Shown piece after piece: positions 1-5,112 of a stretch of 6,803 bases of DNA (position 1 is the first letter of the stretch; the number at the start of each line of letters is the position of its first letter). Below the pieces are notes generated by a model that worked only from the letters and a program-made list of their open reading frames with translations, was not told the DNA's origin and searched no databases. Origin of the DNA: Candidatus Delongbacteria bacterium. Its GTDB lineage: Bacteria > Bacteroidota > Bacteroidia > Bacteroidales > ML635J-15. Both the position numbers and the translations under genes were made by a program. The stretch spans positions 1 to 6,803 of the forward strand of contig JAQIDD010000226.1 in assembly GCA_027858215.1 (NCBI GenBank), written 5' to 3'.

Positions 1-46
1 GTTTTAGGGCTTTGGTTAAGGTTACTCATAACCTAACCCCTAAAAC
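1..46. repeat. Imperfect palindrome / long hairpin
   Basis: Outer arms GTTTTAGGG (1-9) and CCCTAAAAC (38-46) are perfectly complementary. Inside, GTTA (15-18) pairs with TAAC (34-37), and GGTTA (20-24) pairs with TAACC (29-33), around a four-base loop (25-28). Only A19 and the five bases at 10-14 are unpaired on one side. This gives 18 base pairs on either strand. No T-run follows it on the plus strand; on the minus strand the flank is outside the window, so it could be a bidirectional terminator of the uvrA transcript, a protein-binding palindrome, or an intergenic repeat. Confidence 0.7.
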
Positions 47-125
47 CTCTCATATAACTAACACCTTTTGAATTTACTGTTATTTTTTGGAAATCTGACA
101 TTTTTCGGGTGGGATACTACAATAA

Positions 126-133
126 CAAAGATA
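126..133 (-). promoter_or_regulatory. Possible Bacteroidota -7 promoter element
   Basis: The minus strand reads TATCTTTG, an exact match to the Bacteroidota -7 consensus TAnnTTTG. No clear TTTG-type -33 element is found 19-21 bases upstream. If real, it would start a transcript of a gene to the left of the window, with the 1-46 hairpin in its leader. An eight-base degenerate motif in AT-rich DNA can easily occur by chance. Confidence 0.2.
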
Positions 134-187
134 GTTAATTTTTCAGCATAACCGATATTTGGAATAGAGCTAAGAATAACTAAAAAA

Positions 188-3016
188 TTATGTGTAAATT
201 TCTCGCAGCAATTGAGCCGTGTATGAATCTTCTTGGTTAATAATATCTTGTGGAGTACCGGAACATAACACATAGCCTCCTTTTTTACCACCTTCAGGAC
301 CAAGGTCAACAATCTGGTCTGCCAGTTTGATCACATCAGGGTTGTGTTCGATAATGATGATAGTATTGCCTTTGTCTGCCAGTTTTCCCAACACCTCCAT
401 GAGCATTTTGACATCATCAAAATGCAGGCCGGTAGTTGGTTCATCCAGAATATATAAGGTTTTTCCCGTGTCCTTTTTCATGAGTTCGGCAGCAAGCTTT
501 ACACGTTGTGATTCACCTCCTGATAATGTCTTGGAGGACTGACCAAGTGTAATGTATCCAAGTCCAACCTCTTTCAATACCAATAATTTCTTCTGCAGTT
601 TGGGGATGTTTTCAAAAAATTCAATGGCTCTGTTTACGGTAAGTTTCAACACATCATTGATGGATTTGCCACGATACCGCACCTGCAGCGTTTCTTTGTT
701 GTATCTTTTCCTGTGACAGTCGGGACAGGTAACGTACACATCAGGCAGAAAATTCATTTCAATAGCCATAACGCCGGCGCCTTTACAAGTTTCACACCTC
801 CCCCCTTTGACATTAAAGGAAAAACGGCTCATTTGGTAACCCCGGATTTTGCTTTCAGGCAGCTGGGAAAAAAGATGACGTATGTCGGTAAATATCCCGC
901 TGTATGTACTGGGATTGGAGCGGGGCGTTCTGCCCAGTGGTGCCTGATTGACCTCGATGACTTTATCAATAAATTTTAACCCGTCCAGGGAAACAAAATT
1001 GAGTGGCTCTGCCAGTGCATTGTAAAAATGCCTGCTAAGTGCAGGATAGAGCGTATCATCTATCAGGCTGGATTTGCCTGAGCCGGAAACCCCGGTTATG
1101 CAGATGAGTTTCCCGAGGTGAAATTCAACATCAATGTTTTTCAAATTGTTGCCTTTACAGCCTGTGATGGTGATTTTGTTGCCATTCCCCTTTCTGAAAT
1201 GCTGAGGAAGGGGTATATATTTCTTCCCGGAAAGGTAATCGCTTGTTAGTCCGGTGCTGTTACGAATTTCATCCGGGGTGCCTTCTGCCACAATTTTACC
1301 CCCATAATTACCTGCCCCGGGTCCCATGTCCACAATATGATCAGCAGATTCAATCATGGCCTGGTCATGTTCAACCACCATCACGGAATTACCTTTATCA
1401 CGCAGGTTTTTGAGTGTGTTAATCAGACGGTGGTTGTCGCGCTGATGAAGTCCGATGCTTGGTTCATCCAGGATATAAAGCACATTGACAAGTTGTGAGC
1501 CAACTTGTGTGGCAAGCCTGATGCGCTGGGATTCACCCCCCGATAAGCTCTTTGCCGGACGGTTCAGGGCAAGGTATTCCAACCCTACATCCAGGAGGAA
1601 TTGGAGGCGTGTGCGTATTTCTTTGAGCACCTCCCTGGCTATTTTCAACTGACTGGTGCTCAGGTGATTTTCCAGGCCGGAAAACCATTTCATCAAATCA
1701 GATAAATCCTTTTCTGCCAATTCAGCAATGTTTTTATCATGGATACGGAAATGAAGTGATTCCTTTTTTAACCGTTGCCCATTGCATAAATGGCATGTTT
1801 TATGGTGTATAAACTGCTCACTCCATTTACTTTTATTTTTAAGGTGTTTTTCTTTTTTTGTTTTTTGTTTCAACAGGCTGATGATACCATCAAACCTGAG
1901 CTCGTAAGACGAGTGTGTTCCAAGTGGTGTGTTTTTTAATAACAGCGGTTTTTCGGTACCGTGAAGTATTTTGTCAACAGCTTTGTCAGGAAGTTGTGAG
2001 ATGGGCGTATCCAGGTTAAGCTTATAATGCCCCAGAAGTGATTCCAGTTGCCAAAACAACAGCATGTTTTTGTATTTTCCAAGTGGTTTAATTCCTCCCT
2101 GCCTAATGGATAATGTGGGATTGGGAATTATTTTGCTGACGTCATAATCACGGACAATGCCCAAGCCGTTGCATTCAGGACATGCTCCGTAAGGAGAATT
2201 AAAAGAAAAATTATGTGGTGCCGGTTCTTCATAAGAAATACCTGTGTCCGGGCACATGAAATGTTTACTGAAAAACCTGTTTTCATCGTTTTCAATATCG
2301 TATATCATGCATGATCCTTCTCCCAAATCCATTGCCAGTTTCAGACTTTTGGTCAGGCGGTCGGGTTTTTTGTTGCTGAGATTCAATTTGTCAACAACCA
2401 CTTCGACATGATGAATTTTATAACGGTCAAGTTTTAGCCCGGGGGTGAGGTCTGTCAATTCCCCGTCAACACGTACCTGCACAAATCCTTTTTGCCTGAT
2501 GCTCTGAAACAATTCCTGATAATGTCCTTTACGGCCTTTTACAACAGGACTCAGCAGTAATATTTTTTTGTTTTTATACTCCTTAAGTATAATGTTATTT
2601 ATTTGTTCTGTTGTGTAGCGAATCATGGGAGCCCCTGTTTTCCATGAATACGCTTTGCCGGCACGTGCAAACAACAAACGCAGCAAATCGTAAATTTCGG
2701 TAATGGTTCCAACTGTGGACCGTGGATTTTTGCCCGTGGATTTTTGTTCAATTGAGATAACAGGGCTTAAGCCGGTAATTTTATCGACTTCGGGACGTTC
2801 CATTTTGGCCAGGAATTGCCTTGCATAGGCAGAAAAGGTTTCCAAATAACGACGTTGACCTTCTGCATAAATGGTATCAAAAGCCAGGGATGATTTACCA
2901 CTCCCGCTGATGCCTGTAATGACTGTGAGTTTTTCCCGTGGAATTTTACATGAAATGTTTTTAAGGTTATGTACCCTCGCTCCACGGACATCAATGTATG
3001 TATCCTCTTTCTTCAT
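188..3016 (-). CDS. uvrA: UvrABC excinuclease ATPase subunit UvrA
   Basis: Damage-recognition ATPase of nucleotide excision repair; a dimer loads UvrB on lesions in the cytoplasm. At 942 residues it is full length (the E. coli protein is 940). First ATPase half: Walker A GISGSGKSS (35-43), signature LSGGESQR (491-498), Walker B YILDEPSIGLH (514-524). Second half: Walker A GVSGSGKSS (642-650), signature LSGGESQR (831-838), Walker B YILDEPTTGLH (855-865). The second zinc module is intact (C741, C744, C764, C767) and so is the CHLCNG pair (C408, C411). The first zinc module has C255, C279 and C282, but Thr258 stands where E. coli has its second cysteine. The segment before C408 is unusually lysine-rich (about 384-398). 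The ATG at 3016 is preceded at eight bases by AGGA; an out-of-frame ATG lies four bases upstream. The gene sits last in the run, 115 bases after the annotated transglycosylase stop. The end LLREIYT is normal. Confidence 0.97.
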   Translation of the reverse strand: MKKEDTYIDVRGARVHNLKNISCKIPREKLTVITGISGSGKSSLAFDTIYAEGQRRYLETFSAYARQFLAKMERPEVDKITGLSPVISIEQKSTGKNPRSTVGTITEIYDLLRLLFARAGKAYSWKTGAPMIRYTTEQINNIILKEYKNKKILLLSPVVKGRKGHYQELFQSIRQKGFVQVRVDGELTDLTPGLKLDRYKIHHVEVVVDKLNLSNKKPDRLTKSLKLAMDLGEGSCMIYDIENDENRFFSKHFMCPDTGISYEEPAPHNFSFNSPYGACPECNGLGIVRDYDVSKIIPNPTLSIRQGGIKPLGKYKNMLLFWQLESLLGHYKLNLDTPISQLPDKAVDKILHGTEKPLLLKNTPLGTHSSYELRFDGIISLLKQKTKKEKHLKNKSKWSEQFIHHKTCHLCNGQRLKKESLHFRIHDKNIAELAEKDLSDLMKWFSGLENHLSTSQLKIAREVLKEIRTRLQFLLDVGLEYLALNRPAKSLSGGESQRIRLATQVGSQLVNVLYILDEPSIGLHQRDNHRLINTLKNLRDKGNSVMVVEHDQAMIESADHIVDMGPGAGNYGGKIVAEGTPDEIRNSTGLTSDYLSGKKYIPLPQHFRKGNGNKITITGCKGNNLKNIDVEFHLGKLICITGVSGSGKSSLIDDTLYPALSRHFYNALAEPLNFVSLDGLKFIDKVIEVNQAPLGRTPRSNPSTYSGIFTDIRHLFSQLPESKIRGYQMSRFSFNVKGGRCETCKGAGVMAIEMNFLPDVYVTCPDCHRKRYNKETLQVRYRGKSINDVLKLTVNRAIEFFENIPKLQKKLLVLKEVGLGYITLGQSSKTLSGGESQRVKLAAELMKKDTGKTLYILDEPTTGLHFDDVKMLMEVLGKLADKGNTIIIIEHNPDVIKLADQIVDLGPEGGKKGGYVLCSGTPQDIINQEDSYTAQLLREIYT

Positions 3017-3023
3017 GCATTAT

Positions 3024-3028
3024 TTCCT
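3024..3028 (-). promoter_or_regulatory. Weak ribosome-binding site of uvrA
   Basis: The minus strand reads ACAGGAAATAATGCATG here. AGGA lies eight bases before the uvrA ATG at 3016 and four before the overlapping out-of-frame ATG at 3020; the spacing supports the start at 3016. Shine-Dalgarno use is weak in Bacteroidota, so this is only modest support. Confidence 0.4.
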
Positions 3029-3062
3029 GTTTTTGAAACAATTTATTTCCTTTAGTGTTCAA

Positions 3063-3131
3063 CTAATCTTCAATTTCATTTTCAGGAATTTTGCATGAAC
3101 GCACACCATCCCGGGGAATAAGTATTTTGTA
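3063..3131 (-). other. In-frame continuation of the transglycosylase gene beyond its TAA
   Basis: Reading on from the TAA at 3132-3134 in the same frame gives 22 sense codons starting YKILIPRDGVRSCK and ending ENEIED before TAG (3063-3065). The junction, LTNRSGK then stop then YKILIP, matches the pattern expected at the end of this transglycosylase family (a TNxSxKxYxIxIP-like strand, from memory). The intact gene would therefore encode about 325 residues and would end 46 bases before uvrA. The TAA could come from one substitution in AAA, GAA, CAA, TCA or TTA. Confidence 0.55.
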
Positions 3132-4040
3132 TTATTTTCCGCTCCTGTTGGTGAGATACGTATTGATGAGCCAGGGGTTGAATTCTTTTAATATCTTGTA
3201 ATTGATGCCTTGTTGAAAAGCGAATTCAACCAGGTCAGTGATGGTAATATCCACAATTAATGTATCAACAGGTAATGGTGCGTATTTTTCTTTTGAAGTG
3301 ATATGGAAACCATATTTTTCATGTTCTGACATGATGGTTTTCATAGCAAGAATCCAGTAAATGTAGCGCGCAGTTTCGGGATTCAAATACAAGTCATAAT
3401 AATTATCTGCCTTTTGTTCATTCAACCTGCGTTGAAGTTTTGCTTTACCCATGTTGTAAGATGCCGCAGCGAGTGTCCAGCTTCCAAATTTATCATAGGC
3501 TTTCTGGAGATATTCGCATGCAGCCACGGTTGATTTTTCAAGGTTGTAGCGTTCATCAACATACGAGTTAATTTCCAGGTTATGTTCTCTGCCGGTTGCC
3601 TGCATAAATTGCCAGAGTCCTTTGGCACCGCTTGGGGATGTGGCATTTCTGAGGCTGCTTTCAATGACACAAAGGTACTTGAAATCTTCAGGAATGTTAT
3701 TTGCGTTAAGGATGCTGTCGATGACAGGAAAGTAGCGTTTTGAAAGTTTTAATATTTGAATGGTTGATGAATGATAATACGTGTTTGTGATGAGTTCCCT
3801 GTCCAGACTTTCTTTGACATCAAATAAATCCAGGGGTACTTTTTCGCTTGCAAATGTCAGATTGGAAGGAAATTCCGGCTGTTTAACGGCATAGTTTGTT
3901 TTTTCAATGATAATTTGATTTCCCGGTGGGGGGAGTTGTTCTTTAGAGCCAATGAACAGTTGCATAATTACAAACCCGCCCAGCAATACGGTTATCAGAT
4001 AAATGGGGATATCGTTGAGAAAACGCTTTTTCTTACTCAT
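3132..4040 (-). CDS. Membrane-anchored lytic transglycosylase (GH23, MltD-like), probably C-terminally truncated
   Basis: Cleaves the MurNAc-GlcNAc bond of peptidoglycan to give 1,6-anhydro-MurNAc ends. The 302-residue protein has a short basic N-terminus followed by one hydrophobic helix (about 11-30, IPIYLITVLLGGFVIMQLFI), which looks like a signal anchor; no lipobox cysteine is present. The GH23 domain covers about 100-245: catalytic Glu127 in VIESS (125-129), SPSGAKGLWQFM (135-146), and AAASYNMG (191-198). A C-terminal segment ending FNPWLINTYLTNRSGK follows. In similar Bacteroidota proteins I recall this segment continuing into a short beta-strand, and the same frame here does continue after the TAA to a TAG at 3063. 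The catalytic domain is complete, so activity is likely. The ATG lies four bases after the preceding stop, with an A-rich leader (AGAAATAAAATA) and no strong Shine-Dalgarno. It is probably cotranscribed with the polysaccharide genes. Confidence 0.9.
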   Translation of the reverse strand: MSKKKRFLNDIPIYLITVLLGGFVIMQLFIGSKEQLPPPGNQIIIEKTNYAVKQPEFPSNLTFASEKVPLDLFDVKESLDRELITNTYYHSSTIQILKLSKRYFPVIDSILNANNIPEDFKYLCVIESSLRNATSPSGAKGLWQFMQATGREHNLEINSYVDERYNLEKSTVAACEYLQKAYDKFGSWTLAAASYNMGKAKLQRRLNEQKADNYYDLYLNPETARYIYWILAMKTIMSEHEKYGFHITSKEKYAPLPVDTLIVDITITDLVEFAFQQGINYKILKEFNPWLINTYLTNRSGK

Positions 4041-4044
4041 TATT

Positions 4045-5112
4045 TTATTTCTGTTTTACAATTTTTGTTAACATGTACAAAGCACCAAAGATAAGCAAAA
4101 ACCATGCAGAAAACAACCAAAACCACATGGAACTCCAATTGGGGATAGCAAAAATAACGTAACAGGCCATAGCTACAGATATGATGTTTATAAAAAACAG
4201 CAGGGCAGCAACTTTTCTGTCAGAAAGGCCTGCATAAGCCAAATGATGAGTTGTATGGTCACGCCCTCCTACAAAAGGAGATTGGCCGCGTAATATTCTG
4301 TTGATGGATACGGTTGCTGTATCAGTGACAGGAACAATAAAAGCCAGAAGCACCACAATAAACTGTTTTGAATTGAGTCCGTAAGAAACTGTTTCTTGTG
4401 GTATGTGGTTCCAAAAACATACGATACCAACATATGCCAACATTGATCCCAAAAACTGACTGCCATTGTCACCCATATACATTTTTGATGGATGCCAGTT
4501 AAACATAAGGAAACTCAGGCAAGCACCCAAAACTATTAAAATTACAAACGGCATGAATCCATTCATTCCTTTGTTTGCCAACAGCAATACAAAGGCACCT
4601 GCAAAAACACTAATGGAAACAAGGTTGGCAACCGAATCCATATTATCAAGCATGTTAATGGAATTCATGATACCAATAACCCAGAATATAGTTATGGTAT
4701 AATTCAGGAGGGGGTAAGGTGAGATATTGATAAAAACATCAAAAGATATCAGTATAACAGCAATGAGAATTTGAATGACGAATTTAAAAACAGGTGGTGT
4801 GTTGATAATGTCATCAGCGAGTCCCATAAAAAAAGCAAGGGTAACGACGAGGAACAATGCAATGTATCTGGGATGTAGTGCAACGGATTGGTCAATGAGT
4901 AAAATATAAGCCAGGAAGCCTGCAATAAACAAGGAATAAAAAGTAATGCCTCCAAAAATTGGCTTGGATTGACTGTTCCAGCGGATGGCAGATTTATTGG
5001 CTTTTTTGAGCAAAAATTTAATAGGCTGATTAAGGAAAAACGCGTTGAGTCCATAACCCATGAATATTGAAAATACTAAAGCTGCTATCAGCATTACTTC
5101 GCCAGTAATCAT
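4045..5112 (-). CDS. MraY/WecA-family polyprenyl-phosphate sugar-1-phosphate transferase
   Basis: Integral membrane enzyme of 355 residues that transfers a sugar-1-phosphate from a UDP-sugar to undecaprenyl phosphate, the first step of building a lipid-linked glycan. About ten or eleven hydrophobic helices span the whole length. Family motifs are all visible: the acidic pair in GLADD (97-101), NSINMLDNMD (150-159) with D156 and D159, MYMGDNGSQFLG (211-222), the aspartate in PVTDT (264), and the cytoplasmic loop GGRDHTTHHL (282-291). The DHTTHHL loop, and the location next to a Wzc gene instead of mur genes, favour a WecA/TagO-like role in exopolysaccharide, capsule or O-antigen over MraY of peptidoglycan synthesis; the sugar cannot be told from sequence. 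The chosen ATG overlaps the upstream TGA (ATGA), suggesting translational coupling; an ATG at codon 7 is a weaker alternative. The position after NMD is serine instead of the glycine often seen in WecA. Confidence 0.92.
   Translation of the reverse strand: MITGEVMLIAALVFSIFMGYGLNAFFLNQPIKFLLKKANKSAIRWNSQSKPIFGGITFYSLFIAGFLAYILLIDQSVALHPRYIALFLVVTLAFFMGLADDIINTPPVFKFVIQILIAVILISFDVFINISPYPLLNYTITIFWVIGIMNSINMLDNMDSVANLVSISVFAGAFVLLLANKGMNGFMPFVILIVLGACLSFLMFNWHPSKMYMGDNGSQFLGSMLAYVGIVCFWNHIPQETVSYGLNSKQFIVVLLAFIVPVTDTATVSINRILRGQSPFVGGRDHTTHHLAYAGLSDRKVAALLFFINIISVAMACYVIFAIPNWSSMWFWLFSAWFLLIFGALYMLTKIVKQK
5109..5112 (-). other. ATGA stop/start overlap
   Basis: The TGA of the kinase gene (5109-5111) shares bases with the ATG of the transferase gene (5110-5112). 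The sequence before the ATG is an A-rich stretch encoding the lysine/arginine tail of the kinase and has no clear Shine-Dalgarno core, so initiation probably relies on ribosomes terminating on the upstream gene. Confidence 0.85.

Larger units (their letters stand above)
1..187. other. Non-coding stretch downstream of uvrA
   Basis: No credible gene is visible. A reading frame that runs into uvrA in another frame here has no family features and is a shadow. The stretch is AT-rich, carries a palindrome at the left end (1-46) and one possible Bacteroidota -7 element (126-133). A run of six T follows the uvrA stop directly on the minus strand but has no stem before it, so no classical terminator is called. 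Confidence 0.6.

Noticed and set aside
1..46. CCCTAAA / TTAGGG units resembling telomere repeats
   Set aside because: They are not in tandem; they form the two arms of one hairpin, and the neighbouring genes are clearly bacterial.
132..182. Inverted repeat TAGTTA (132-137) / TAACTA (177-182)
   Set aside because: Six AT-rich pairs separated by 39 bases are expected by chance.
181..190. T6 run directly after the uvrA stop as a rho-independent terminator
   Set aside because: The preceding sequence forms no stem better than about three pairs.
3017..3131. Dedicated promoter for uvrA
   Set aside because: No TAnnTTTG with a properly spaced TTTG was found; TAAATTGT is a poor match and its nearest TTG is too close.
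3132..3134. TAA reassigned as a sense codon in this organism
   Set aside because: TAA also ends uvrA (188-190) and the transferase gene (4045-4047) at the expected family lengths, so it works as a normal stop here.
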